Source: Aliidiomarina taiwanensis
GTDB lineage: Bacteria; Pseudomonadota; Gammaproteobacteria; Enterobacterales; Alteromonadaceae
Direction: 5' to 3'
Assembly (NCBI RefSeq): GCF_003987015.1
Contig: NZ_PIPQ01000011.1
Span: forward strand, 1 to 43,057
Length of the DNA stretch: 43,057 bases
The notes under the pieces are model-generated. The model made no database searches. It worked only from the letters and a program-made list of their open reading frames with translations, and was not told where the DNA came from. Position numbers and translations under genes: made by a program. This document shows, piece after piece, positions 1 to 8,249 of this stretch (positions are counted from its first letter, which is position 1; every line of letters starts with the position of its first letter).

Positions 1-51
1 CAGTAATTTCTTGAGCGTAGATGCTTTACGCTCCTCTGAATAACGCGGCAT
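1..51 (-). CDS. IS3-family transposase OrfA, N-terminal fragment (runs off the window)
   Basis: The minus strand reads ATG at 51-49 and continues MPRYSEERKASTLKKLL to the window edge. This matches the OrfA start at 42860 (VPRYSEERKQTVLSKLL) apart from a few substitutions. OrfA of IS3-family elements is the helix-turn-helix DNA-binding subunit that works with OrfB in transposition. Only 17 codons are visible, so whether the gene is intact cannot be told. Confidence 0.8.
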   Translation of the reverse strand, partial: MPRYSEERKASTLKKLL

Positions 52-120
52 ACATCAACCTAAACCGCCCACTGTTTATTGAATAATGGCAAAATCGCCA
101 ACTGGACAACTAGGCTGACA
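1..120 (-). mobile_element. IS3-family element, end fragment
   Basis: The window opens inside an insertion sequence read on the minus strand. The first 51 bases encode the start of a transposase OrfA, and the next 69 bases are its non-coding end. The segment just before 120 (aactgg...tgaca) parallels the right end of the intact IS at 41282-42905, which also finishes aactgg...tgaca. The boundary at 120 is inferred from that parallel. The two copies have diverged, so this is a related element and not a recent duplicate. Confidence 0.75.
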
Positions 121-175
121 TAGTGGGTTTGTTTCGTTAAATCAGTTAATTTTAGATATTGGTCAAGAAAGCCGA

Positions 176-1252
176 ATGACGGCTCTTTACTTAGACTTTA
201 TATGGGAACACCTGGCGTTACCTGAGGCTGACGTAGTAGACATTTACGACTTTATCCCCAGCTGCAATCCACGAGACTCAGATGTCATGGTCTCACTTCA
301 ATCTGCATATGCTGATTACAATATTCAGTCGCAACAGTTTTACTTTCCAACGACTGACTACTTTTTACAACAGTGGAGAGAAGGCGATATCCCTGATATT
401 TCAATTTGTGATGAATATAGTGAAGAAGCTTTTCCATTTTATACATGTCTTGCTAATTATCTTGATGTGCTTGAGCTGTATCGATATGCCGAGAATGCTT
501 CAGACCTATTGAGTGGCTTTCCCCTAGAATTCGCACCTCGAATACAGCATCTGACAATCGAAACGGATTATCGTCCAGAAAAAATATCGCCAAATTTTCA
601 AACGCAAAGGTTCTCTTATGACGAGTCTACAGGGTTATACAAAAATGAATTAGGTTATATTGGAGATACTGCATCAGCACTCAATGTAAATGTTGAAAGT
701 GAGTGCATAGAATTCCAACAAGAAGATAGGCCTAACACTGTAACTGTTGGACTCTACTCAGATCAAAGTGAATTTGAATTTTGTAAGTTTTCCCCAATGT
801 ATGGTGGCCTATGGGCAAGCGATAAAGTTGATGCCTCGATTCTTGGAAACTCTGTAGTTCTGTCACCCGGCACTAGCTTTGTGAATCATAATCTTAATGG
901 CGCGAGTTCTTTATCTTTCAGTGTTCCTTATATTTTTCAAGGCGGTCTTCCGATAATACAAATGTTCAACCTAGATGGTGTGCGGTTGAACGCCTGCATT
1001 GACTCCGGGAGTGCGAGTAGCTTTTATTCACGACGATATGATAGGCGGCTACTTCCTCGTGATCATGGTATTGAGCTTTATTTCTCTGGGCTTGATAGTA
1101 GTCCATCAATAGTACTTGGCAGCTTAGGATCCACACATGATGGCCTATTACAATGTGACTTAATATTGGGTGCGGATACTCTATCTAAATTTAACTCGGT
1201 TAAAATCGGAGATATGACAATAGAAATAATTATGCCTCGAAAGAGTGATTAA
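176..1252 (+). CDS. Retropepsin-like hypothetical protein, possibly 5'-truncated by an IS
   Basis: The 358-residue protein has no recognised full-length family. Near the C-terminus it carries an aspartic-protease-like signature: a hydrophobic strand leading to IDSGS with Asp276, then a LILGAD segment (329-334), the spacing seen between the catalytic DTG/DSG loop and the second conserved strand of single-domain retropepsin-like proteins. The N-terminal 230 residues are acidic and aromatic-rich with no obvious motif. No convincing ribosome-binding site precedes ATG176. The frame is open upstream to codon 119-121, immediately after the IS end at 120, so the native N-terminus (perhaps with a signal peptide) may have been lost when the IS inserted. 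Protease activity is inference; the protein could be an inactive relic. Confidence 0.55.
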   Translation: MTALYLDFIWEHLALPEADVVDIYDFIPSCNPRDSDVMVSLQSAYADYNIQSQQFYFPTTDYFLQQWREGDIPDISICDEYSEEAFPFYTCLANYLDVLELYRYAENASDLLSGFPLEFAPRIQHLTIETDYRPEKISPNFQTQRFSYDESTGLYKNELGYIGDTASALNVNVESECIEFQQEDRPNTVTVGLYSDQSEFEFCKFSPMYGGLWASDKVDASILGNSVVLSPGTSFVNHNLNGASSLSFSVPYIFQGGLPIIQMFNLDGVRLNACIDSGSASSFYSRRYDRRLLPRDHGIELYFSGLDSSPSIVLGSLGSTHDGLLQCDLILGADTLSKFNSVKIGDMTIEIIMPRKSD

Positions 1253-1389
1253 CTTCCTCAACCCTCTGGCATTGTAATCCCTGTCTTTGCCCATAAACGC
1301 TGAGTCGCAATGGTTTATTAGGCACCCGCAGCCATAGTGCGTCTCTGGGGTATGGCTTCGGAACAGTTATTTTAAAATTAAGGGACAAT

Positions 1390-1464
1390 ATGAGATCGAA
1401 GGTAAAGGTCAAAGGTGATTTTAAGACGACTTCAACTCATAAAAGTAAAGCAGGGTTTAACTAA
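1390..1464 (+). CDS. Possible 24-residue basic peptide
   Basis: A short frame starts at ATG1390 behind an AAGGGA sequence 5-6 bases upstream and encodes 24 residues, seven of them lysine, ending in TAA. It has no recognisable family. It may be a real small gene, the stub of a longer gene, or chance. The rest of the gap 1253-1490 shows nothing else I can support. Confidence 0.2.
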   Translation: MRSKVKVKGDFKTTSTHKSKAGFN

Positions 1465-1490
1465 GTGAGGGCTGCTCTGAAAGCCTTGTA

Positions 1491-1567
1491 TGGCGCACCC
1501 GAGAGGATTCGAACCTCTGGCCTCCGCCTCCGGAGGGCGGCGCTCTATCCAGCTGAGCTACGGGTGC
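1491..1567 (-). tRNA. tRNA-Arg (anticodon CCG)
   Basis: The minus strand folds as a complete tRNA with encoded CCA. The acceptor is GCACCCG/CGGGTGC, the D stem GCTC/GAGC, and the anticodon stem CCGCC/GGCGG around loop CTCCGGA (anticodon CCG). The T stem is AGAGG/CCTCT with loop TTCGAAT. Length is 77 bases including CCA. It lies downstream of a truncated copy of the same tRNA (1615-1661) and is probably transcribed from the promoter at 1697-1725. Confidence 0.96.
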
Positions 1568-1611
1568 ATATCTTTAAATCTGACTTCTGCCTCAAACACT
1601 CATTTTGCGAT

Positions 1612-1661
<50 letters not shown>

Positions 1662-1696
1662 GTGGTGTACAAACGAGTGTTTGTCAGCAGGCGAGG

Positions 1697-1725
1697 ATTC
1701 TATGGAATTCGGCGGCGCTTGTCTA
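1697..1725 (-). promoter_or_regulatory. Sigma-70 promoter for the tRNA-Arg unit
   Basis: On the minus strand a -35 TAGACA (1720-1725) and -10 TAGAAT (1697-1702) are separated by exactly 17 bases, followed by a GC-rich discriminator (cctcgcc). The GC-rich discriminator is typical of stringently controlled stable-RNA promoters. Start of transcription is expected near 1690. Confidence 0.65.
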
Positions 1726-1740
1726 GGGCCGCCGTGCTTT

Positions 1741-3222
1741 TTATGCAAAATTAGTGGGTGGGGTGAAGGCGTAGCCTAGGCTTTCGAGTTGTTTGCCTAT
1801 GGCGAACAGGCTGGCTTCGGCGTGGTGGGGTGCGGCTATAGACACACCTATAGGTAAACCGTTTTCACTGAGGCCGGAAGGCACGGTCAGCACCGGGTGG
1901 CCGGTAAGGTTATACAGCACTACGAAGGGTAGGCAGTAGTCGATGTAGGGCATGTGTTCGCCGTCGAGGGGGATGGGCGCATGTTTGGGGTTGTGTGGAA
2001 ACGCCGGGCCCATGGAAGTGGGGCTGAGTATGGCGTCGTAGGGCGCTAATAGGGCGTTTATTTCGGCGATGAGCTGTTGTCGCTCGGCCATGGCTTCGCT
2101 AAATACGTGGTAGTTAAGCGACAAGCCTTTCTTTAAGTCTTCTTTCGCGGGCAGTTGTGACTGGGACAAGGCTTTTCTGAACGACAAGTAAAACAGTTTG
2201 CGCATGGGCCAGCTTAAGTTTTGGCCCATCATAAACCCAAATAACCGAGCCCACAGTTTAAACATACGTTCAGTGAGCGGTTTGGGAAGCTCTATTTTTT
2301 CCACTTTCGCACCTTGGCCTGCAATGCGCTGGACCATTTTTTCTAGTCCGTAGCGGGCTTCACGACCTGCTTGCATGCCATGTAAACCGTCAAAGTAAGC
2401 GAAGCTATAGTCGCCTAAATTTGGGCTCGAACAGTGTTTGCGTTGCACGGGCATGTACTGAAGTTGCTGCCAGTCTGGCTGATAAAGTACGTGGTAGGCG
2501 CGCTCGAGGTCTGCCACACTGCGGGCCAAAGGGCCGGTATTGTTTAGCACACTGATACCTGGGGTGCGGCCGCTGACGCTCTTAGGTAAAGGCGGAAAAT
2601 GTCCGTCGCTTGTGGTTCCGTTTTCAGTTGGCTTTAAGCCAAAGAGCCCACAGAAATTACTGGGGTTGCGAATAGAGCCGCCAATGTCACTACCTAGTTC
2701 AAGGGTGCTCAGACCTGCGGCGAGTGCGGCCGCGCCACCGCCGGTACTACCGCCAGGTGTGCGGCTCATGTCGTAGGGGTTGTTGCTGGTGGGGTACAAG
2801 GGCCCAGCCGTTTGGATATCGGCCAGCAAGGTTGGCACGTTGGTTTTTCCTAAAATAATGGCGCCTGCGTCGAGAAGTCGCTGCACCAGTACCGAAGTGT
2901 TGGTGGCAATGAAGTTTTTCATGGGTGGGTAGTTCAGCGTGGTGGCTGTGCCCACCCAAGCAAAACTTTCTTTAATACTAATAGGAACACCAAACAAAGG
3001 GCCGAGTTCTGCGGTGGAAAGCCCCTTTTTTTTGTAGTCGGCTAATATGCGGTCGCACTCTTTCGCTTTACTTAAAGCACCCTCTTTGTCGATAAATACA
3101 TAGGCATGTAAGTGATTGTTGTATTTGCTAATACGGTTCAAATAGTGGTTGGTCACTTCAGTAGAAGAGGTGTCACCATGAAGAATAGACTCGGCCACCT
3201 GGCTGGCTGTTAACCTGTGCAT
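1741..3222 (-). CDS. Amidase-signature family amidase
   Basis: The 493-residue protein carries the full amidase-signature core: Lys84 in PISIKES, the cis-Ser159 in GGSTGGGAAA and the nucleophile Ser183 in GSDIGGSIRNP, which together form the Ser-cisSer-Lys triad. Length is normal for a stand-alone amidase. The family hydrolyses amide bonds of many substrates (carboxamides, fatty acid amides, aryl amides); the true substrate cannot be read from sequence. It lacks the GatB partner that would make it GatA. No signal peptide is evident, so it is cytoplasmic. A GGAG lies 8 bases before the ATG at 3222. It is a single-gene unit divergent from nagB. Confidence 0.9.
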   Translation of the reverse strand: MHRLTASQVAESILHGDTSSTEVTNHYLNRISKYNNHLHAYVFIDKEGALSKAKECDRILADYKKKGLSTAELGPLFGVPISIKESFAWVGTATTLNYPPMKNFIATNTSVLVQRLLDAGAIILGKTNVPTLLADIQTAGPLYPTSNNPYDMSRTPGGSTGGGAAALAAGLSTLELGSDIGGSIRNPSNFCGLFGLKPTENGTTSDGHFPPLPKSVSGRTPGISVLNNTGPLARSVADLERAYHVLYQPDWQQLQYMPVQRKHCSSPNLGDYSFAYFDGLHGMQAGREARYGLEKMVQRIAGQGAKVEKIELPKPLTERMFKLWARLFGFMMGQNLSWPMRKLFYLSFRKALSQSQLPAKEDLKKGLSLNYHVFSEAMAERQQLIAEINALLAPYDAILSPTSMGPAFPHNPKHAPIPLDGEHMPYIDYCLPFVVLYNLTGHPVLTVPSGLSENGLPIGVSIAAPHHAEASLFAIGKQLESLGYAFTPPTNFA

Positions 3223-3364
3223 AGCAAACTCCGACTAGATATTTGTACGGGTTGATTGTAAAGTAAACGTGAAATTATAAAGAACGCATAAAGAAAATGT
3301 ATACTATTTGATTAATATTTGCTCGGGTATTTTTATATCTGCTTAAACTGAAAGTGAATTCCAT

Positions 3365-4120
3365 ATGTTTTATGTTTTACCAAATCCACATGCCATTGCC
3401 GAGTATTTAAGTAATTTACTGGTACAGAAAATTCAAGAAAACCCGAAGCTTGTTTTAGGCTTAGCCACGGGCAGCACCATGGAGCCTATTTATGCTGCTT
3501 TTGTTGTTCAAGCGAAACAATTAGGGCTTAATTTAAATGACATCGTAACCTTCAACCTTGACGAATACATAGGATTAGCGCCAGAGCACCCACAAAGTTA
3601 CCACCATTATATGCAAACACATTTGTTTAAGCCGGCGGGCATTCGTCAAGAGCAGGTGTCGCTACCGAGCGGCATGTGCCGAGATGTTGAATTAGAGTGT
3701 GTGAACTATTCGAAAAAAATTCAAGCAGCGGGTGGGCTGGACTTTCAGCTTCTGGGCATTGGCACCAATGGCCATATTGGTTTTAACGAGCCAGGTACGC
3801 CTTTTTCTAGTTTAACCCATGTGGTGGACTTGTCTGAAAACACTCGCCGCGACAATGGCCGCTTTTTTGAAGATAAAAGCCAAGTACCAACCCAAGCAAT
3901 TACTATGGGTATTGAAGACATTATGTCGGCCAAAGAAGTGGTGTTGGTTGCAACTGGAAGCCATAAAGCCGAAGTGATGGCCAAGCTGTTTGAGACGGCC
4001 ATTGACGAAGATATGCCCGCTTCAATTATTAAAAGCCACGATAACTTTAAGATTATTGTCGACCAAGCGGCTGCCGAACTGTTGCCAGCCCAAGCGGAGC
4101 AAACACGCATCGCCTGCTAG
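3365..4120 (+). CDS. nagB: Glucosamine-6-phosphate deaminase
   Basis: Converts glucosamine-6-phosphate to fructose-6-phosphate and ammonia, the last step of amino-sugar catabolism. The 251-residue protein has the phosphate-binding LGLATGST loop (31-38), the catalytic Asp66 in FNLDEY and the GTNGHIGFNEP motif with His137 and Glu142. The Asn before GH (Asn135) and the short length match the Bacillus-type monomeric enzymes more than the 266-residue allosteric E. coli hexamer, so allosteric control by GlcNAc-6-P may be absent. No nagA or transporter is adjacent. The ribosome-binding site is weak (gaaagtga, about 10 bases upstream). A strong terminator follows. Confidence 0.93.
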   Translation: MFYVLPNPHAIAEYLSNLLVQKIQENPKLVLGLATGSTMEPIYAAFVVQAKQLGLNLNDIVTFNLDEYIGLAPEHPQSYHHYMQTHLFKPAGIRQEQVSLPSGMCRDVELECVNYSKKIQAAGGLDFQLLGIGTNGHIGFNEPGTPFSSLTHVVDLSENTRRDNGRFFEDKSQVPTQAITMGIEDIMSAKEVVLVATGSHKAEVMAKLFETAIDEDMPASIIKSHDNFKIIVDQAAAELLPAQAEQTRIAC

Positions 4121-4147
4121 AATGTGCGTTTAAGTTTATGCCAGATC

Positions 4148-4190
4148 AAGCCACTATAATGCGAAAGCCGTTATAGTGGCTTTTCTCTTT
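4148..4190 (+). terminator. Rho-independent terminator after nagB
   Basis: A 12-bp perfect stem (aagccactataa 4148-4159 with ttatagtggctt 4171-4182) is closed by an 11-base loop and followed by a T-rich run. It separates nagB from the acyl-CoA gene. Confidence 0.92.
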
Positions 4191-4220
4191 GTACACTTTG
4201 CACTTATAAAGGAATAAGTC

Positions 4221-5498
4221 ATGCAGTTTGCAACCGCTTTCGAGGCCGTACAAGGCATTCAAGACAATGAATATATTTGGTGCCACTCTATGGCTGCCAC
4301 CCCGTACCTGCTACTAGAAGCCTTATGCGAATTAGCACCGCAGCGGAAAAACCTCACCTTAATGCAGTTGCATACAGAGCGCAGCGAAATGCTACAAGAC
4401 CCTGCTCTGGACGGGCATTTACGCCAACGTGCGTTTTTCGTTGGCAGCGCAACGCGTAAAGCCGTAAATGAAGACCTGGCCGACTATGTGCCTATTTTAT
4501 TGTCTGAGGTGCCAAAGCTTTTCCGTGAGCGTGTGCAGCAAGTGGACACGGCCCTTATTCAAGTGTCGCCACCAGACCAGCATGGCTTTTGTAGTTTAGG
4601 GGTTTCAGTGGAAGCCACGCGAGCCGCGGTGGAAAATGCCCGTCGTGTGATTGCCTGGGTGAATCCTTCAATGCCTCGAACTCATGGTGACTCGGCGGTG
4701 CATATAAGCAAAATAGACGCCTGGTTTGAGCATGACGAGCCCTTAAATGCACATACGCCACCTGCGCTAGACGAAACAACGCGCGTGATTGGAGCACATG
4801 TGGCCAGCCTTATTAATGACGGTGACTGCCTGCAAATGGGCATTGGCGCTATTCCAGACGCAACCTTAGCCTGTTTAGGCAACCATAAGCACCTGGGTGT
4901 TCACACGGAAATGTTTTCCGACGGCTTGCTGCCTTTAATTGAGTCGGGCGTGGTGGACAACTCGCGCAAGAAAACTCACCCAGGGCGCATTGTTACAACC
5001 TTTGCAATGGGCAGCCAGAAGCTGTACGACTTTGTGAATGACAATGCGCAAGTGGCGTTTTTAGACGTGGAATACACCAACGACACAGCGGTTATACGAA
5101 AAAACAAGCAGGTGATGGCCATTAACAGCGCACTGCAAATTGACCTGAGTGGCCAAGTTTGTGCCGACTCTTTGGGTACTCGCATTTATTCGGGCGTGGG
5201 TGGGCAAATGGACTTTGTCCGTGGTGCGTCGCTTTCAGAAGGCGGTCGGTCGGTTATTGCTTTACCCGCCACCGCTGCTGGTGGCAAAATCTCCCGAATA
5301 ACGTCACTCTTGGCCCCAGGTGCGGGTGTCGTTACCACGCGCGCGCATGTGCATTATGTTGTAACCGAATTTGGTATTGCAACCATGCGTGGGCGCTCTA
5401 TGCGCGAGCGGGCAAAGTCGTTAATTGAAATTGCTGCGCCACAGTTCAGAGAGCAGCTAGAACAAGACTTTGCGCGCGATTGGGGCATCCGTTTGTAA
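4221..5498 (+). CDS. Acetyl-CoA hydrolase / acyl-CoA:carboxylate CoA-transferase
   Basis: The 425-residue protein belongs to the acetyl-CoA hydrolase/4-hydroxybutyrate CoA-transferase family, which moves CoA between acyl-CoA and free acids through a glutamyl-CoA intermediate. The conserved VHTEMFSDG segment supplies Glu230, the likely catalytic glutamate by position. The C-terminal half holds VEYTND, INSALQIDLSGQV and the CoA-site motif GVGGQMDFVRGA. Length is typical of single-subunit members. RBS AAAGGAA precedes the ATG. Whether acetyl-, propionyl- or butyryl-CoA is the substrate is not determinable. The aminopeptidase gene begins 30 bases downstream and may be co-transcribed. Confidence 0.88.
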   Translation: MQFATAFEAVQGIQDNEYIWCHSMAATPYLLLEALCELAPQRKNLTLMQLHTERSEMLQDPALDGHLRQRAFFVGSATRKAVNEDLADYVPILLSEVPKLFRERVQQVDTALIQVSPPDQHGFCSLGVSVEATRAAVENARRVIAWVNPSMPRTHGDSAVHISKIDAWFEHDEPLNAHTPPALDETTRVIGAHVASLINDGDCLQMGIGAIPDATLACLGNHKHLGVHTEMFSDGLLPLIESGVVDNSRKKTHPGRIVTTFAMGSQKLYDFVNDNAQVAFLDVEYTNDTAVIRKNKQVMAINSALQIDLSGQVCADSLGTRIYSGVGGQMDFVRGASLSEGGRSVIALPATAAGGKISRITSLLAPGAGVVTTRAHVHYVVTEFGIATMRGRSMRERAKSLIEIAAPQFREQLEQDFARDWGIRL

Positions 5499-5528
5499 TG
5501 GGTTATAACTCAACTGACAGGAAGAAAC

Positions 5529-7115
5529 ATGCATTTACCTAAATCGATAAAAACAATAACGCTGGCGGCTATGTTGGGGCTGTTCAACCCGCTTATGGGC
5601 TGTGCCAGTGCACATGTAGAAGCTAACTTTGTTGAATCATACTTATCAACTCAAACTCAGCTGGTCACCAACTTTAACGAGCTAGGCGACACCCTTGTTG
5701 TGGTGGTGCCAGAAGGCGCACAAGTGAAGCTTGCGGGATGGTCAAACGACACCGCAAACCACGTTCAGCGTGTTATGGATATTGCCAAGTTTGAAGGCAA
5801 AGTAGGTCAGACACACACTATAGTGGCCCCGCTAGGGCTGACGGTAGACCGCCTTATTTTAGTAGGTGTTGGTAACCCAGCTGACGCGGCGCGCCATAAA
5901 GTGGAAGAAGCGGGTGCTTCATTAGCGGCTATGTTCAACAGCCTTTCAGCGGAAACTGTGTCCATTGACGGCTCGCTCATTGAAAATAGCAACGACAACA
6001 GCCGTATTCTAGCTCAGCTGTCCCACGGTATTGACTTAAGAAACTACCGATTTGATCGCTTTAAGAGCGACCCAGCGCCTCGCCCAAGTCAGAACATGCG
6101 CTTTTTAGTCAGTGACCGCAGCCAGGCGTCGAAAGAGTTTGCCGACTACCGTGCGCTTGCTGAAGGTGTATTTTTAGCCCGTGAATTGACCAACTTACCA
6201 GGCAGTAACGGCTACCCAGCCGCGTTTGCCGAGTATGCTCGCCAAGCTTTCGAGTCGCTTGATGTAGAAGTAACCATTTTAGGTCCTGAAGAAGTGAAAG
6301 CCATGGGCATGGGAGCTTTATACGGCGTGTCCCAGGGCAGCCAGCACCAAGCGCACTTACTTGTAGCTCACTACAAAGGCAATAACGACCAGCCCATTGC
6401 CTTGGTCGGTAAAGGCATTACCTTCGACACGGGCGGTTACAACATTAAAACCGACTCCAGCAGTATGCGCCGTATGCACACGGACAAAGCGGGTGCCGCA
6501 GCTGTGATTGGGTCGGTGCTTACCTTAGCCAGCCAAAAGGCAGACGTAAACGTTGTTGCCGTGGCGCCACTTGCCCACAACATGGTGAGCGACAAAGCGC
6601 AACTTCCAGGCGACGTGGTAACCACAGGCTCTGGTTTAACCATTGAAGTTGGGCACACTGACGCGGAAGGCCGCTTGGTACTTTCAGATGGCCTTTGGTA
6701 TGCACGTGAACATTTCCAGCCTCGTGTAATGGCCGATATTGCAACCCTGACAGGGGCGAAAATACGTGCTATTGGTAACGACTTCTCGGCTGTATTCTCT
6801 GACCATGAAGAAGTGTACGAGAGCCTGCGTGCGGCGGCAGAAGCCACCAACGAACGCGTATGGCGTTTGCCACTTGACCCAGTGTTTGAAAGCGCTATTG
6901 AAAGCCGCATTGCCGATGTCATTAATACGGGCTCGCCAGGCGCAAGTGCTGGAGCCATGTTGTTACAACGCTTTGTAGGTGACACGCCATGGATTCACAT
7001 TGATATGGCCGGTAATGCACTGGTTGGTAGCGACAAGGGTATTCACCCGCGTGGCTCCACCGGTTACGGTGTGCGCATGCTGACCGAGTGGGCGAAGAGT
7101 AACCCACTGAAGTAA
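5529..7115 (+). CDS. Exported M17 (leucyl) aminopeptidase, predicted lipoprotein
   Basis: The C-terminal two thirds are an M17 di-metal aminopeptidase: GKGITFDTGG with Lys295 and Asp300, Asp319 in MHTDKAG, and TDAEGRLVLSDG with Asp378, Glu380 and Arg382. All metal ligands and the catalytic Lys/Arg are present. The wording of the first motif resembles PepB more than PepA. Unlike cytoplasmic PepA/PepB, the N-terminus is a lipoprotein signal (basic start, hydrophobic stretch, LMGC with Cys25), so the enzyme is probably anchored in the envelope and trims peptides in the periplasm or outside. The residue after Cys is Ala, so an outer-membrane fate is expected. RBS AGGAAG lies 5 bases upstream, and a terminator follows. 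Confidence 0.88.
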   Translation: MHLPKSIKTITLAAMLGLFNPLMGCASAHVEANFVESYLSTQTQLVTNFNELGDTLVVVVPEGAQVKLAGWSNDTANHVQRVMDIAKFEGKVGQTHTIVAPLGLTVDRLILVGVGNPADAARHKVEEAGASLAAMFNSLSAETVSIDGSLIENSNDNSRILAQLSHGIDLRNYRFDRFKSDPAPRPSQNMRFLVSDRSQASKEFADYRALAEGVFLARELTNLPGSNGYPAAFAEYARQAFESLDVEVTILGPEEVKAMGMGALYGVSQGSQHQAHLLVAHYKGNNDQPIALVGKGITFDTGGYNIKTDSSSMRRMHTDKAGAAAVIGSVLTLASQKADVNVVAVAPLAHNMVSDKAQLPGDVVTTGSGLTIEVGHTDAEGRLVLSDGLWYAREHFQPRVMADIATLTGAKIRAIGNDFSAVFSDHEEVYESLRAAAEATNERVWRLPLDPVFESAIESRIADVINTGSPGASAGAMLLQRFVGDTPWIHIDMAGNALVGSDKGIHPRGSTGYGVRMLTEWAKSNPLK

Positions 7116-7131
7116 TGAGAAAATAAGCATT

Positions 7132-7159
7132 AAAAAAGCCACCCTCGGGTGGCTTTTTA
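7132..7159. terminator. Bidirectional rho-independent terminator
   Basis: The stem aaaaagccacc/ggtggcttttt around a ctcg loop has an A run on one side and a T run on the other. It can end both the aminopeptidase transcript (+) and the heat-shock gene (-), which converge here. Confidence 0.92.
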
Positions 7160-7176
7160 GTACCGTAAAGAAGCGA

Positions 7177-7632
7177 TTAGTCAGCTTTGTTTTCTAATGC
7201 CGGCTCGCTTGTTTTAATGGCAATCGAGCGAGGCTTCATCGCCTCTGGAACTTCTTTCACCAAGTGAATGTTCAGTAAGCCGTTACGCAGTTCAGCGCCG
7301 GTTACTTCCACATGCTCAGCAAGGTTGAACTTGCGTTCAAACGCACGGGCTGCAATGCCTTGGTATAGGTATTTGCGCTCGGTTTCTTCGGCTTCTTTTT
7401 TGCCGCGAACCGTGAGTACGCCGCGCTCTGTGAGCAGTTCCAGCTCAGACTCTTCAAAGCCAGCTACAGCAATGGTAATGGTGTAGTGGTTTTCGTCTGT
7501 GGCTTCAATGTTGTAGGGCGGGTAGCCGCCACCTGCGCTGGTGTCGCCACGTAGGGCATTATCAAGCAGGGAAGCAATGCGGTCAAAACCAACACTGTTA
7601 CGGTATAATGGTGTTAAATCGATACGTGTCAT
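7177..7632 (-). CDS. ibpA: Small heat-shock protein, Hsp20/IbpA type
   Basis: The 151-residue alpha-crystallin-domain chaperone binds unfolding proteins and hands them to DnaK/ClpB. Landmarks are the IbpA-type start MTRIDLTPLYRNSVGFDR, the YNIEATDENHYTI strand, the EERKYLYQGIAARAFERKF-like core (…YLYQGIAARAFERKF) and the final strand LLNIHLVKEVPEAMKPR. An in-frame ATG 15 bases upstream (7647) is rejected as the start because GGAGG, the ribosome-binding site, overlaps it and serves the ATG at 7632. Upstream lie a perfect heat-shock promoter and an RNA-thermometer hairpin that would sequester this GGAGG, giving two layers of heat control. Confidence 0.93.
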   Translation of the reverse strand: MTRIDLTPLYRNSVGFDRIASLLDNALRGDTSAGGGYPPYNIEATDENHYTITIAVAGFEESELELLTERGVLTVRGKKEAEETERKYLYQGIAARAFERKFNLAEHVEVTGAELRNGLLNIHLVKEVPEAMKPRSIAIKTSEPALENKAD

Positions 7633-7636
7633 AGGT

Positions 7637-7657
7637 ATATCCTCCATTGAGCGATAT
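7637..7657 (-). promoter_or_regulatory. ROSE-like RNA thermometer hairpin covering the ibpA ribosome-binding site
   Basis: On the minus strand the 21 bases before the start fold as ATATC + bulged G + CTC, loop aatg, then GAG + GATAT. The 3' arm contains the GGAGG ribosome-binding site. The anti-SD strand contains UCGCU, matching the UYGCU element with a looped-out G that defines ROSE thermometers in front of ibpA-type genes. Low temperature should block translation; heat should melt the stem. Confidence 0.75.
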
Positions 7658-7708
7658 GAAAGTTACGTAGTTCAAGCGCTCTCAGTGAGACACGCCTGCT
7701 ACAACTTA

Positions 7709-7739
7709 ATATATGGGGACGGCACAAACTTATTTCAAG
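7709..7739 (-). promoter_or_regulatory. Sigma-32 heat-shock promoter of ibpA
   Basis: The minus strand has CTTGAAA (7733-7739), a 14-base spacer, then CCCCATATAT (7709-7718). This matches the RpoH consensus CTTGAAA-N13-15-CCCCATNT completely. It places the 5' end near 7700, giving a leader of about 65-70 bases ending in the thermometer hairpin. Confidence 0.88.
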
Positions 7740-7822
7740 GGCTATGTGTACTTTTTGCGCTTATGGCTGAATTAAGTTAGCGTGGCTTTTGAAGTTATTC
7801 GGACTTTCGAGGAGCATTAACT

Positions 7823-8233
7823 ATGCAAGCAGCAGTGCAGCCAGGCGAAGTGCAGGTAGAAGAAAAACTAGCCCCTTATACGCAGCAAGTGACCACCCAT
7901 CAGCACATGTGGCTGGCAGATGAACCCACCAGCATGGGGGGCGCTGATGAAGGCCCGGCACCTATGGAAATGGTATTAGCCGGTTTAGGTGCTTGCACGT
8001 CCATGACACTCCGCATGTATGCTGAGCGAAAAGAATGGCCCTTAGAAAAAGTGACCGTGAACCTACGGCATGTGAAAGGCAAGCAAGGTGATGAACAGTT
8101 AGAGCGGACTATTACCTTGGAGGGAGACTTAACGACCGAACAAAAAGAACGGTTGTTGGCGATAGCCAATAAATGCCCGGTACATAGAACCTTAACCAAC
8201 CCAGAACTCACCATACCAACAGACATTAAATAA
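7823..8233 (+). CDS. OsmC family peroxiredoxin-like protein
   Basis: A 136-residue OsmC/Ohr-fold protein. Both redox cysteines of the family are present: Cys58 in [10 protein letters not shown] and Cys118 in NKCPVHRTL. The short form with the LRHVKG strand resembles the general OsmC-like subgroup more than Ohr. Family members reduce organic hydroperoxides as dimers in the cytoplasm; the physiological substrate here is unknown. A GGAG sits about 9 bases before the ATG. The gene is divergent from ibpA and 16 bases ahead of the esterase gene, so the two are probably co-transcribed. Confidence 0.88.
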   Translation: MQAAVQPGEVQVEEKLAPYTQQVTTHQHMWLADEPTSMGGADEGPAPMEMVLAGLGACTSMTLRMYAERKEWPLEKVTVNLRHVKGKQGDEQLERTITLEGDLTTEQKERLLAIANKCPVHRTLTNPELTIPTDIK

Positions 8234-8249
8234 GCAGTAAGGATAAAGC

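Noticed and set aside
6437-6985. 182-codon minus-strand frame inside the aminopeptidase gene
   Set aside because: Fully contained in a well-supported M17 gene; composition is that of a shadow frame.
7633-7647. Upstream ATG for ibpA
   Set aside because: It overlaps the GGAGG that serves the next ATG, and family members start MTRIDL-like.
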